DNA from: Tamarix chinensis
Taxonomy: Eukaryota > Streptophyta > Magnoliopsida > Caryophyllales > Tamaricaceae
DNA: 64,000 nucleotides
Assembly (NCBI GenBank): GCA_030549775.1
Contig: CM060174.1
Span: forward strand, 93,326,132 to 93,390,131
Reading direction: 5' to 3'
How positions within the stretch are numbered: the stretch's first letter is position 1; every line of letters begins with the position of its first letter. Of the stretch, positions 10,449-23,702 are shown piece after piece. Position numbers and translations under genes: made by a program. Below the pieces are notes generated by a model, which ran no database searches, was not told the origin of the DNA, and worked only from the letters and a program-made list of their open reading frames with translations.

Positions 10449-13400
10449 TATAACATCCCAATTTTTACTACTCAAAAATTTTATTTTACAACATAAGCAT
10501 ATGAGTAAAATATTGGGGGTTATTACTATAATCGACATAAGTCTGGTTTGTCCAATCATCTTTGTATCAATCACAATACTAAAATCATTTATAGTAAAAT
10601 AAGGAAACTAGAAACAAAAGAAATATTTATAATACAATATGAGTTGAGAGATTAACTCTAAATTATAATAAAAAAATACAAAATAAAGAATACCCTAGAT
10701 TAAAGAGTCCAAAAGGTATCTGAATAAATATATCAATCAGATAACATTACTCATCACCAAAACACTCAGTACAGACAATGGATCACTCATCCCCACCCAA
10801 TGCATTACAAGCAACATAGTCATCTAAATGGTTTGCTGAGACATGCACACAAGAATCATGGATTCCTGCTTGTGGGAATGAGCAACACCCATAAAAATCG
10901 TAGTCGGTACACTACGTATTGAGTAAGGGAACAATACTAACGAATCAGGGTTACAAATAGTACATGAATTCACAACAGGTGATAAGTATACATTCAAATA
11001 AATGAAACATCTCATCAGATAAATATTAATCCATGCCTCTTTATTAAATATAACCATTTTTATTTATTTTTATATACGTTGAGTATTAGAACCCTGCAAT
11101 TCTTAAATCGGTGGAATGGTCTAAAGCACATTCTCATGGATAACACACCTCAGCCACTATTATCATTCGGTGGAACAGATCTGAAAACATCATATTGTTG
11201 GGATATAATGCTTATGAGCCACTATTATCATCTGGTGGAACGGATATGAAAACATCCCCTTCTCGAAGTAGAATGCTCCTAAGCCGCTACTATCTCCAGT
11301 GGAATGAATATATGAAAACATCACTTGTTCCTGACTCATGTACTCTTCCACTCGAAGGTCATTAATGTCTTATCCATAGGTTATACAGTTATATTTTCAT
11401 TCACGATCAGTAGGGGGCCTGCTATTTTCAATTTGGTGGAACGAATTGAAACACCTTTTTCGGGGCAAAACTCTCCTGCACCACTATTATATTTGGTGGA
11501 AAAGTTTTTAAAAACATCACCTTAGCTCTATTCACGTGCTCTTTCATTTTAAATGACTAGTATCTTATTCATGATTGATTCACAAGTATTGAACACATTG
11601 GCGCAGATAAACACATCACACAGGTCAAGGCCTTAATCTCATCAAACCATAATTCCACTCTCCTAGCATCATTCTCTCATATTGATTATTCAACCACTAA
11701 TTATAATATATCATTCTCAAATACTATCCATCATTATCATATGCGTAGTTCATGGTCTAACTACCACGTCATACACATACAATAATAATCTATCCTAAAG
11801 TACTACTCATAGAATTACCTAACCCTATATTTCATAGGTAGTCATAATTATTCCTATAAGAATCATGTCATTACCAAATGCAATATACATCTTCATAAAG
11901 CCAGCATTAATAACATATCCAGAATTCGAATAACCTCTAAGATTTTACACATGGAATATTTAGAATATCATTTTATGTTACTATACCCTAATTAGATCAT
12001 TATCTCATTTTGAAGGACCTAAGAGCAACCATAGTACTTCCAAAATATTTCTCAGAATATCATTATTATGTTTTAATCCACCTAACACATTACAATTCCA
12101 AAATTTTCTTATTATCCCATAATGACCAAAATACCCTTAAGGATAACCAATAGCCTTCATTTTATAAAATCGTGTATCTTCCACAACCATTAATTTTTTT
12201 AAAATCACCATTTATCATCAAACCTCATAGATATGCTTATATTCACTTATCGTAGCTTATTGGGGCCATATTTCATGCAATGGCATACATTTCTCACAAA
12301 TACATCATTATCATAATAGAATCATATCCATATCTCTCATCCATTCTTACTTTCTTTCAAACACATATTCCATATAATCGCAACATATCATCAACAATAT
12401 ACAAAAAATTATATGGCAATAATATCTGGGAAACTTACATAACCATAAAAGCAAATAACAAATAAAATCCTAAAACATTGATTAGTATCCTTACTAACTT
12501 TGACACCAGGTTCTAAGCACGTAAATCCTAGACTTCCTCATCTAATATCATCGGAATATCACGTATGAAAGATAATATAAAGCATGGCTAGATTCAAAGA
12601 GTATAATCGAGGAAAAAGTTAAGGTAAAGGGGGTAAAAAATAAAAATAACTAGAGTCAAATGGAAGCTTGAGACGTGTGGGTGTGTGGTGGAATGTATGG
12701 AGGAGCTATGGTGATAATTTGGTGTTGTTTGAATAAGGTTTGGGGGTAAAAATAGGAGTGCACGGCCAAAATAGGGAGCTATACGGGCGTATTACATGCA
12801 GTGCACACTCAGGTTGAGAGTTGAAATCATGCACGACCAAGATGTGTAGAGTGACACGACCGTGCTCAATCACTAGCAATATAGGCTTAATTCAAATAGA
12901 TGTACACCGGTAGTGTGCGATAGGCCGTGCGTAAGCCATGTGAGGGTGCACAGGCAGGCCATGTTGGGTTGCATGGGTGTGCGATAAGGAATATTAGTGT
13001 TATAAAGTCTTACTTGAGGCCGTGCATTTAATAAAAATGCTACGGACGCGAGGGAAATAGAGGGAAAAATGACGATGGTTGTCAGAAATGGTCGGTGATG
13101 GCAAAAGGAAAGGATAGTGTGGCCTTGGTGATCGGTTCACTGGTCAATGGGCGGTGTGTGGTAGCACAAGTCAATGATGGTGGTGGAAATGGTGGCTCGG
13201 TCGTGCAAAACAAAGCATGACTGCACGAAAAAGGGAGAAGGAGCAAAAGGAGAAGAAGGAGAAGGAGGAGAAGAAGGAGAAGGAGGAGAAGAAAGAGAAG
13301 GAGGAGAAGAAGGAGAAGAAAGAAAAGAAGGAGAAGGAGCAGGAGGAGGAGAAGGAGAAGAAGAAGGAGAAGAAGAAGGAGGAGAAGGAGGAAATATAGC

Positions 13401-14056
13401 TCGTGTAGGTTGTTTTAGATAGAGTGTGGGCAAAAAATGGCACAAGCAAAAAAGGAAGGAAGGAGAGTGAAGTAATGCATATATATATATGGATATGGGG
13501 CGTGCGAGCAGATGAAAGAAAATGATAGAGGATGCATGTCGGGCATGAGGGATGGTAGTGGAGATTTTTAATTAAGGTGGCTGGGAGGTGATGGTTTTGA
13601 GAGTATATTTCATGAGAGAGAAAATGGTGGCGGGGAAGGTGTGGTGTGCTGATTGGGCAAATCGAGAAGAAGAAAAGGGTGAGGGATGATGTTGATGATG
13701 GTAGCTATAGTGGTGTGATGAGAGATGTTTGAAGGTGCAAGTTGCATAATAAGGCTAGTTAAATGTTACCACAAGGATGATAGGAGGAAGGATAAAGAAA
13801 AGGAAAATGGGGAAAAGGTTGTGTATTCGTTTTAGATAACTTTGAATTAGCCAAAATAGGTAGGATTAGTGATAATTTTTAGCAGATTTAAGATCAAGTT
13901 ACAAAATATGATTTTTTTGGGTCAAACATTCAGATTCAGTTAAGATTTTAGGATTAAAAAAATTTGTTAAGGTTAAATTAATATTTTCTCAAAATTAGAA
14001 TTGAATTAGGGTATTAATGATAAGTTTTAGGCTAAGTAAAATTTCAAGGTATTACA
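10449..14056 (-). mobile_element. Solo LTR, 3.6 kb, TSD AAAAG
   Basis: Bounded by TATAACATCCC (decayed TGTAACA) and GGTATTACA, with a perfect 5-bp duplication AAAAG at 10444-10448 and 14057-14061. The family is shared with the plus-oriented LTR at 33323-45393; both carry the strand-matched text of TTAGGCTAAGTAAAAT at the LTR start. It contains CCACTATTAT/GGTGGAACGGA modules (11087-11530), a conserved GGGAATGAGCAACACCCATAA block (10874-10894) and a GA-rich tract. A possible minus-strand TATA lies in the AT run near 13476-13490. No internal region, primer site or polypurine tract adjoins it, so it is a product of LTR-LTR recombination. Confidence 0.88.
13228..13395. repeat. GAA/GAG purine-rich tract
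   Basis: About 170 bp made almost only of GAGAAG, GGAGAA and GAAGAA units within the solo LTR. It generates overlapping Lys/Glu-rich frames on plus and Ser/Phe- or Pro-rich frames on minus, which I treat as artefacts of the repeat. On the LTR-sense strand it is a CTT/CTC tract like those upstream of the other LTR leaders. Confidence 0.85.
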
Positions 14057-14155
14057 AAAAGATACCCCCAAAATCACGTTCTAACTCCGACATCTAACTC
14101 ATGCGATACAACCTACCTCTAGGATTATTGCTTCTAATTCCTTACAAAACCTATA

Positions 14156-14440
14156 ATTAGGGATGTAAATAGAGAAAATTTGGGATGGGTATACCCATAT
14201 CCATAACAGTACCAGATAAGAAAATATGTACCCGTACCCAAACGCGTATCCATTTATACATCTATATCCATATCTGTTGGATATCCATTAGCCAACAAAT
14301 TATCCGTTTACCGATTAACGAATATTTTTAATAGATAAATCCATTACCTGATGGATAAAACTATTTATAGTAAAGCTAAATAATAATTTTAATCTTAACT
14401 TATATAATATATATTTTAAAATTAAAGGTAAAAGGGTGAT
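14156..14440 (-). mobile_element. hAT-type MITE fragment
   Basis: Starts TAGGGATGTAAAT and matches, in order, the reverse complement of 42480-42767. Shared text includes GGGTATACCCATATCC, GATAAGAAAATA/C, TTGGATATCCATTA and TAAGCTAAATAATAATTTTAA in the two-copy alignment. Only one terminal inverted repeat is present. The other end is lost into LTR sequence near 14440, so it is a truncated copy. Confidence 0.7.
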
Positions 14441-17400
14441 TTATACACTCCTGACCACTATCCTTGTTTAGTAGAATGAAATAGTGCAACCCCAAGGCAT
14501 GCCAACCCTAGGCACTATGATATATGATAGAATGGTAGCAAACACAACCAAGGACATAACACTTCTAACCACTATTATATTCAGTGGAACAATAGCAAGT
14601 AAAATCGATCCTAACTCAATTAATACTTCACTTTAAATATTAATGTTTTATTAAACATCACAACAAATGTAATCAATATCAATATAAACAAGGGTATAGC
14701 AAAAATGTAACTACTGCCCAAATATTAGATCCTGCTAATAACCAATCAATATCTACTTCCATAATGATTTATTGAAGGGATATAAGAGATAATTTGGAGA
14801 TGCATAAGTACGATGATCAATATCGACACAAAGGCAACATAGTACCCTTCCCACCATATAAACTAGAGACGTATACAAAAGTTGGTCATATGGGCACACG
14901 AATACCTAATATTGAATTATTAATACTCCCTATAAAGAATGTGGGTCACCTATAAAGTAAAATAGAGCCTTATTAGGGCACTAAAGCATACTAGTGAAAC
15001 CAAATCAAAACATTAACTCATACTTGTCTCTAAGGTAGCTAACCTTAGAGAGTTAATTGTGACTTGTGAGTTTTTACTGTGTATTTGATGTATAATATAA
15101 CAATGTGGTTGTTCGTACAAGTCTTGGAGAAGCTTTGGAGTTGGGATTGTGAATTATGTGATAAAATAAGAGCCATGTGTTCATATAACATTTTGGATGA
15201 ATATTGGGCAAAAAAATTAAGAGTAAGGAATAAATACAAGGGATCTATATTTCTTGAACACAGACCGTGTTTCTCTTTTACTTTATAAAATGCATTATTT
15301 TTTTCAATAGAATTTTTTCTAGTATGAAAGAGATATGAGAAACCCTAGCCATAAAGTAAGTCACGTGAGACAATTTCTTCTTCTTCTTCTCCATAGTATT
15401 CTCCATTGTTCAAGAATTACAAATTTATGTAATTGGTTGATTAATTTGTTGAATCACCTTATAATTACACAAGCGCATGAATAAAAATCTATATTTTTTC
15501 CTCAATTGTTCTATTTTGTGTTTGAACTATTAGTTGTTCATTCTCTTGTTAATTCTGATTTGATTTTCAATCCATTCAATCCACTTTATTCCACAACATT
15601 AACCATTTTCATTTTTTAGGTCGCTCACTTTAAATATTAGTATTCTATTTAGTGACTACATATATCATATGATGCACAACCAGTTCTGATTTCACACTTA
15701 AAATACATTTTCTTCAATTCTAATTACTCAAGTTAGCCTAAAGGTCAACGATCAAATCAAAGTCCAAGTTAACATTGAGATCAAACAAATAGTCTATTAA
15801 TATCATTTTAGATATAATTATTCACATTAAAGTGCATGAGGTCATAAATGACTAAAATTCCCTTAGAACCCTAATTACCATGATATTAACCATTTTAAAT
15901 ATTAATTTTATTTTACTAAATTTTTTTCATGAAAATGCTAAAATGTGATAATTGAAGTAATTTAGCATGCTAGTAAATTATAAGACATATTAAATGATGA
16001 TTTCACCCCTACAAATGAATAAGTATATAGCACCTAGTCATACACCCTAACTTATCATAGTTCATATATTTTCATACTTAACATCATAGCACTTGCTAGG
16101 TATACATGTTGGAATAATATAAGCACGATACACTTAAATGACAATTATACCCCTAAAGAATACAAATAATAATCATGTGAAAATAAGCCTAAGCATGCTC
16201 AATCAATCATATTATATATCAACATTCTCCTACACCTTGAATAATTAATTTACTACATTAACCTATTATAACATGCTTTCGTACACTTTACATTATATAT
16301 AATTTACATGATCAAGACACATAATTTCATTCGAGCATACTTAGGAAATAAATACAACATAACAAAACATGCTTAGGAAAATAAACACAATATAACATAA
16401 CGAAACCCTAACATGTTATCATACTATTTTCACATTTTAGTAGAACATATGGATACCTCTTAATTCTAACAAAAATAGTAAAATTAAAACAGCCACTCCA
16501 AACTCTAACCTCCATTAAGACCCTCGCTCTTCACCTAAAAACTTAAAAAAAAAACTAGCACAGCTAAACACAACAATTAACAAAAAAAAGAGGAGAACTA
16601 AAACCCAAATTAAGACAAGAGGACCTTCGTGAAGCAACACACCAAGGTTAATGATCGACAGTTGTTCACACTACTTAAAGAGTGGCAACATAAGGTCTTC
16701 ATGTTGAGGGGTGGTCTGCACAAGCAACTCATGATGCAGAAGTAGAGATGACAATTCTCTCCACAAGTTTGGGTCCCCATGGAGACTTTTTTTTTTGTTC
16801 ATTTTTGGGTTAAGGGAGAATTTAGGGATCGGATTCAAGTTTAAGGATTCTTATCAAGGAAGGATTTGGGGTCTATCCTAAATCTGCCCCAAATAAATTT
16901 TTGTGAATGCATTGAAAGTATACTTAAAAAATAGAACCGTGCATTGGGTATTGGAGATAAGGTTAGACTTCGAGTATCGAGTTGAATTTTAAGATCGATG
17001 AATGAATTATAAATGGGGAATAGATCAAGGATCGATTTAGGTATCGAGATTTGATCCTTGTAAATACATAATTGAAGAATTTTTAATATAAAATTTGAGG
17101 ATTAGGGCAAGTTGGGAATTTTTTTTTTCCTCTTTTGCTTTGAGGGAGGGGATGGAGATTCCCTAAGGACTAGACATAACAAGGAGTGGTTACACGATGT
17201 TTAGATGAAAAAAAGGGTGGAGCTACATAAGAGGTTCATGTAGAGGAGGCCTTGTAGCACTAAGGTTGCATGGAAGAGCAAGGGAGCAACATGAGATGTA
17301 GGGAAAGCGAGGTGGTGCTGTGCAAAAGATGGTGGTTGGGCAACATCTATGGCTGCGAAAACAACCAATGTAAGGTTTGGAAAAATTTTGGAGAATAGCT

Positions 17401-18050
17401 GGGAAAGAGATCAAGAGGTTCTACATAAGGATGGTGGTGTTGGGGTAGTGTTGTGCATAGATTGATGGTTTTAAGGTAAAAACTATGGCTGCAAAATAAT
17501 ACATGGACTAGGGAAAACTAAGAAAAGTAGGGAAAAGGAGAAATGAGAAAGAAAAAAGAAAAATGATAAAAAAAAGTTGGATTAGAAAAATAAGAGAAAC
17601 AAAAATGGACGGGGAAAGATGTGGGAGATAGCTTTGCATGAAAAGAAGAATGTGTAAGGGATAGTTGGGGTTGCAGGAAAATGGAGGAGCTAGAGGGAGT
17701 TGGAGAGTCTAAGATGATAGAGGACAGAGAAATGAGGTTGTGTAAGATAGAATTAGATTTGGCGGGGGCGGGTTGAGTGTAAGTTTAGGATTGAATTGGA
17801 CAATGCTTAGTTTGGCTAGCAAAACCAAATCAGGAGGGGAAATTGGTGAGGGTGAGGCAAATGAAATAGGAAGAAGATAACGGTAAGGGTTAGGATAAAA
17901 TGTTAGAAATGAATTGGATTAAGAACAAGAGCTATGATTTATGGGTTAATAAAAGAGGTAATTGAGCTAAAGTTTAGATTAAAACTCAAATAAAAAATTA
18001 AACACTTGAAAATGCATGTTTACAAAATTTCAACTAATATAATGATAATA
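14441..18050 (-). mobile_element. Decayed LTR region with a foreign insert
   Basis: Module remnants (CCACTATTATATTCAGTGGAAC-like near 14571), TCACTTTAAATATTAGTATTC at 15626-15646 and text like the LTR at 59840 (GGGCACTAAAGCATACTAGT versus GGCCACTAAGGCACGCTAGT) mark an old minus-oriented LTR. Bases about 15000-15610 interrupt that homology and look like a separate insertion of unknown type; it starts near a 10-bp inverted repeat TCTCTAAGGT/ACCTTAGAGA (15027-15051). Bases 16400-17900 have the purine-rich composition of an LTR island. The ends are not defined and no gene was recognised. Confidence 0.4.
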
Positions 18051-18755
18051 AATCTCATGATTTTTCCTCCTCCGAAGATGCTCCTTTAAGGTCAAATCCC
18101 AATTGACAACTAATTTAACTAAAACCATAGAAGTTCCGTTATTACTTCATAAATCTTCTCGTCACTTCTACGAAATACCAAAATTTGCCTAGCCAAAAAC
18201 TTCATCAATGCAAACAATCTTCCCAAAACCTTTTTATAATGTTCTATCTCTTTGTTAATTTACTCTTGCACAACTTTATCAATGGCTTGACTCTTTTCTA
18301 GTCTCATAGATTACTCAACTCATTTAGACATATAATTGATATGCTATGGACTCCAAGTGACTGGAATCTTTATCTCTTTGTTGATTTACTCCTGCGCAAC
18401 TTTATTAATGACTTGACTCTTTTTCGATCTTATAGATTACTCAGCCCATTTATACATATGATCGATATGCTATGGCCTCCTTCCAAGTGGTTTCAATCCA
18501 TTGATAATGTGTCTCTAATCCCTAAATGAATCATGAGCTAATTAACTTGATTGTAGTTTGTTCTTAAACACTTTGTAGCAAAACTAAAATACCTTATCAA
18601 GATCCTCATAATACAAAAGCTAATCTCAATAATACTTCTCACCTTTAATAAGTACTTGTAAAATTTATTCCATCCTTAGAACCTTTTTTTATTAATAAAT
18701 CTCACACATAACCTTTTCCCACCTATAAATTCTTTCATTTAAGATTAAACCTATC
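18051..18755. repeat. Unassigned region with 118-bp tandem duplication
   Basis: Two adjacent imperfect copies (about 18242-18360 and 18361-18478) share ATCTCTTTGTT, TTTACTC-TGC-CAACTTTAT and GATATGCTATGG. Just left, at 18060-18085, the minus strand reads as a purine-rich run (GGAGGAGGAAAAATC) that could be an eroded polypurine tract of an LTR element. No protein similarity could be supported on either strand. Confidence 0.5.
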
Positions 18756-19711
18756 CTAATTTTTAGAATCAAATATGTTTAAGATATTCACTCCATCATC
18801 ATTACCATCACCAACTGAACCAAGTTTCACCTCAATTTTTTCCGTCATATACTTCATATTTTCTTCTACTACATCATCCTCATCCATAAAATCATCTATA
18901 TATTCATAAATATCAATATATTTTTCTTCGTCCTTTTTAGCTTTATCAAAGTTCATATCACATTTTGGAAATACATCTTCATCTATATGAATTGATGTTT
19001 TGTGATTTGACAATGTGACACCTTCATGACAAATTAATTGATGCTTTCTAACAATAAATTACTCCTTTTTTTTATTTTTTTTAGCCATTATCATGGTCAG
19101 ATTCAAACTTTCTAGTAAAAGACATTCCAAATTTTCAAAATTTATCACAAAAGAAAATTATAAAAGATCAAAAAACATTCATTAATTTAAAAATTATTAA
19201 TACTAATTTAATAATTAGCATATTTAGATCTATTATGTTCATTAGTTTATATACCATCACCAACCGAACCAAGTTTCACCTCAATTCTTTCCCTTGTATA
19301 CTTTATATTTTCTTCTACTAAATCATCCTCATCTATGAAATCATTAATATATTCATGAATATCAATTTATATTTCTTCATCCTTTTCAGCTTTATCAAAG
19401 TTCATATCACAATTTGAAAATACATCTTCATCTATATGAAATAATGTTTCTAACAATATTGTAGTTTCATAAAAAATTAATCAAGAATTTCTTACTTACC
19501 AACAACAAATTACTTTTTTTTCTTTTTTCTTTCTAACCATTATTATGCTCGGATTCAAACTTTCTAGTAAAAAACATTCCAACTTTTCAAAATTTATCAC
19601 AAGAGAAAATTATAAAAAATCAAAACAACTTTCATTAAATCAAGAATTATTATTAGTAATTTAATAATTAGCACACATATATCTAATTTATTCATTAGTT
19701 CATGTACCTAT
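18756..19711 (-). repeat. 460-bp tandem duplication with acidic open frame
   Basis: Two imperfect copies (about 18795-19249 and 19250-19711) share ACCATCACCAAC-GAACCAAG, TTTCACCTCAATT, CAAAGTTCATATCACA and ATTCAAACTTTCTAGTAAAA. Copy 1 keeps an 85-codon minus-strand frame (19013-18756) that is strongly acidic, with DDFMDEDDVVEEN and DDGVN stretches. Copy 2 has the same frame broken by stops. I do not recognise the protein. It may be a fragment of a transposon-encoded or unannotated gene, or a chance frame; the decay of copy 2 argues against selection. Confidence 0.55.
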
Positions 19712-20457
19712 GTGGCCTCTATTTTTTGATCAAAAGTTACAATTTTTATTTTATTATTAAATCACCTATATTTTTAAATATGCTACCGATCCGACACAAA
19801 CCTAGTATTCAAGAACATAACATCACAACAAACTAGGTAGGTAATAAAGATATTCAAAATATCCAAAAACAAAAAAGCTTACAGGTTTTGCTTCAATCCT
19901 CAATTTCAGGCAACGACAAAAAATAAGCTATACAATCTAAGAAGCAATCAAAGCCGCAGCATATTCTAGCCTGCAACAAACAAAAACAAACAAAATTTGA
20001 GTTATGATGAATAATTATTCACAATAATGGTAGCGAAAGCCGGTAAATCATCCAGAAGAAAGGCCTTTGAAGTTGTGGACGAGAATATTTCAAATTAAAA
20101 TTTGGGGAGTTCCGCCGGGTTGAAGACGCGTGTTTTTTTGAAATTTAATTAAGAAACTAAGGAGCGGAGAAAAACTTGAAATACTCTACGCCCGCAGGAA
20201 TCGTTCCTTAGATGCCCACGATAAACTAGCACAATACCACTAATTAAGTTGCATATATAGTTCGATAGGTAAGGGTCTTTTATATTTATTTTCTTATATA
20301 TTGTTTATTTATTAGTTTCCAAAGGAAGAACATATGAGTTCACCGCAGACTTGTGTAAACTCAGTCCGAAACTCCTTACCAAATACCAATCGTTCTGTAC
20401 CCACGGAAAACGTATATAATATGGAAGAAAATAATACACTAACTGCATGGCGACTAT
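19712..20457. other. No gene seen
   Basis: AT-rich sequence of moderate complexity without recognised transposon termini, LTR modules or coding similarity. Bases 20030-20330 are less AT-biased and may be low copy. A plus-strand open frame starting at 20334 crosses the tRNA-like element and looks spurious. Confidence 0.4.
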
Positions 20458-20533
20458 TGACCCAGGTGGAATCGAACCACCCAGCCCGTGAGCAGACTGC
20501 CAGGGCGCTCTTCCATGTTAAGAGCCTGGATCA
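20458..20533 (-). tRNA. tRNA-like cloverleaf, probable pseudogene or Pol III repeat head
   Basis: On the minus strand 76 nt fold like a tRNA. A 7-bp acceptor stem TGATCCA/TGGGTCA has one G-U pair. A D-arm has CTCT/AGAG around a loop with GG. A perfect T-arm GGTGG-TTCGATT-CCACC is placed exactly next to the acceptor strand. GGTTCGATTCC is a full Pol III B box, and a TTTT run follows about 35 nt downstream. The anticodon arm is irregular: GCCC and GGGC can pair but enclose 15 nt, so no anticodon can be called and positions 8-9 are GG rather than TA/TG. It is more likely a decayed tRNA or a tRNA-derived SINE head than a working tRNA. Confidence 0.4.
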
Positions 20534-21904
20534 TTCTGAGAAGTTCGAATCAATACACCCCCTTCATATTTTTCGTTCAATCTGTACTCTACAATCCAAT
20601 AAAATATTTTTTGTAACTAATTTAGATTTGATCACTATCGTACAATCTACATAATCGTAATTTTATTATAACTTAAATACAAAGAAATAAAGGTTGGATT
20701 AAAATAAATCGGTGTAGAGATAGACATCAGCCTATTTTAATAGGAACTTAGATGAATTAAAAAATTATTTCAAAATTTCATTTAACTTTGTTTTAATTCT
20801 TTTTAAAATTCTCCAACGAGAAAAAGGTCAGAGAAATCAATTGTACGAATTCATCAAATTGAATGCCATATGAGTTTTCTTTTAAAAAAGGTAAACATTA
20901 ATTGAGAAAATGGTAGCATAAAATTAATGGTCGCGAGTCAAACTTTTACTAAATCCTCATCAACCCAAGTAACATCCACATAAGGCCACATTTTGTGTTC
21001 CACGATAATATCAACTATTCTATAAAAAAAAATGCTTATTTTGACTCATTTTAAATGCACTGTCCAACAAAATACCCAAATGGTTGCCATATAAGTAGGG
21101 CCGTTAACAAACTGAATCGAACCAAGTCTTGATTTGTTTACTAAATAAGCCCAAATGTAAAGCCCAAACTTTTAACGAACCAACTTTCGAACTTATAGTA
21201 AACAAACCAAACTCACAAACTTCGAACTTAATGGTAAACAAACCAAACTCACAAACTTTTATACTTTAAACAAATTCGAGTCCAAATTTATTAGTCAAGC
21301 TTGACTTATTTAATAATCGAGCCGAGCCGAACCCAAGCTTAATTTTTAAACTTGTTTAAAAAAGCAAGCAAGCCAAACCGATAACAAACCAAACACAAAA
21401 AACTCGCGAAATCACATCTTATCGCCCAAAAGAAGTGACAGTACATTTCAGAAAGTTTTTCTTCTTTTTTTTCAAAGAAAGACACTATTTATATATATAT
21501 ATTAATAGATTTAGACTCTTATTCAACTATTATTTAAAATATAAATGTATAAAACTCTTAATAACCATTGGATCTAAAAGATTTAAAAACTGAAAGTAAA
21601 ATAAATTTAAATTAGATATATACTAAATCTTAATCATTGATCAAATACTAATCTTATAGTGATTTACTCTATAATTTTTGTTGAACAAAATGATACAAGG
21701 AATAGATTTTTAATTTCTCCTGAAAAATATATTTTGATTTTCTAAATCTATAACAATACAGTATCAGGCAAACAGCAACGTGCAAATTTACCAAAATATT
21801 AGTGCGATCTAATAATACTGCAAATAATCACAACTTTAAAAATCTTGGGGACATCATATGCCAGTAGGTTCGTGTCAGTATTTTTCACGTGTCCACATAC
21901 AAGA
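20534..21904. repeat. AT-rich region with a TAGGGCCGTTAAC repeat fragment
   Basis: Bases about 21097-21410 begin TAGGGCCGTTAAC and are rich in GAACC, AACCAAACTCACAAACTT and GAGCCGAGCCGAACC. This resembles plant hAT-type non-autonomous elements with TAGGGCC-like ends, but the right inverted repeat is not visible. A unit of about 35 bp is duplicated at 21183-21265. The rest (20534-21096 and 21411-21904) shows no gene. Confidence 0.35.
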
Positions 21905-21949
21905 GTTTAATCAAATACAATCATCAAGACGAATGCAGCACGAACATAC

Positions 21950-22385
21950 TAAGCACTCTAAATGTGATGTACAGGGTCGCTTTCTAATGAATCCCCAGCC
22001 AAATTTAATGCATCCGTAAATAAGTAATGGTAAGTAAACTACATAGCACCATGCATATACTAAACTATCAAAACATGCTTGCAGGGAACTCCAAATGACC
22101 AACTTCATTAGTTCACCGAGGTAGCACAGACGGGATGTACAGGATCGCTTACTAATGAATCAGTAAACAAATTGCGGTAGTTAAAACTTACATGGCACCA
22201 CGAATATACTAATGAACTAGTAAACAAATAGCGGTGGTTAAACGACATAGCACCACAAATTACTCATCAATCAAAACAAGCTTGCAGGGAACTCCTAATG
22301 ACAACTTCAGTAATTCACCAATCAAAACATGCTTGAAGGGATCTCTAAATGACAGCTTCATTAATTCACCAAGGCAAGGACAAGA
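21950..22385. repeat. Interspersed tandem repeats, three copies of a 55-bp unit
   Basis: Three imperfect copies of CAAAACATGCTTGCAGGGAA followed by CTCCAAATGAC and TTCA-TAATTCACC lie at about 22068, 22270 and 22322. A second unit (GATGTACAGGGTCGCTTTCT then AATGAATC) occurs near 21965 and 22134. A third (CGGTAGTTAAA-C..CATGGCACCAC) occurs near 22172 and 22232. The block sits at the 3' side of the candidate minus-strand transcript and may be part of its last exon. Confidence 0.65.
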
Positions 22386-23702
22386 GATTTATACCATCAG
22401 GGCTCCAATTTGCTGGCATGCTTTTTTTCACATAGCTGATTGAACTGCGGCAAGTGCGTGCATGAGAGAGCTTCGGCTACATGTACAGCCAATGAAGACG
22501 AAAACTCCATCCACAAGATTTGCTTCGGCAGGCAACCTCCTTGACACATGTAACCTCCAGACGCCAGTTGCGACCTGAAAGCATGCCCCCTCCGAATTCT
22601 TCAACCAACAGTCCACGGCACACGCCCTCCACCATTTACAACTTTACATAGACCTAGCTACAAGTACAAAGATACAATTCTGTCGCAACAATACAATAGA
22701 CCCAGCTACGTGGTTTCCATTTATATTGGGTTGCAACAGATAACAAAAATAGCTAAATCATATAAATAACATCGATGAGTGAATATAATCATTATCCACT
22801 CTTAACAGAGGTTCGGCTTGGAAATATTACACTTCGCAGCTGATAAAGAAAAACAATGGCTGAAACACAAACTACTGACAAAATCCTTTTGATCATTCCT
22901 TTAACAACGTACTAGGATATGTTAGCCGGGGATTGATGATCTGAATAATTAGAAGCGCGGCAACTAATGCTAAGTAACACGTGATGCCTGATATTTATCG
23001 GGATGTCGGCTTACAGCTCAATAATAACATTTAAAGACCAGCAGCCGGATGATTTTCATGGACAACTATGCATTCAATTCATGGGGAAACGTATACTAAA
23101 GCTAAATTGACCTTCCCTATATCAAAAATTAGGGAAAAATTTTTATGAAAAAATTATGCTCTTGTTGAATTATGTTACCTAATAAGAAGCCTTGGAAGTT
23201 CAATTGTTTAAACAACTTTAATGACTTAAGCATGCCAAATGTACTAATTTTTAATGACACATGACAACTTCTAACGCGTGCAGCAGGCTATCACGTTCAA
23301 TGAATTTGTATGCCGCCGGGTAGCCATGGATTGAAGGGGTTTCGAATACGAGAATGCGATGGGAAAGTGATTGTGTAAAGAAACAGGGAACAAAGACCAA
23401 GAACAAAAGACACACACAGGGAGGAGAGCCGGGCTAAAAACCCCGTGCCATCTCCTCCAGCAAAAAAATTATAAATTTTATTAACTGATGACCTGCCATG
23501 CAAGCGCACCTGTCATGGCAAAGGTCGACATAACAAGAACAAAAAGATTATACTCTCCTCCGCGTACCCATAAGCCCCCTCTGTAACTCGTTTCTCGACC
23601 AATAACATTCTTCACTCTGTCACTAAGACACAATAAGGCTATCTAGCAGTACAAAAATTTAAGAACAGCCTTACAACAATACCTTTTATCGTCTTTGGAA
23701 AA

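Noticed and set aside
13137..13449. Lys/Glu-rich and Ser/Phe-rich frames
   Set aside because: They are translations of a GAA/GAG repeat.
20334..20654. 106-codon plus-strand frame
   Set aside because: Its central part is the antisense of the tRNA-like fold, and there is no supporting similarity.
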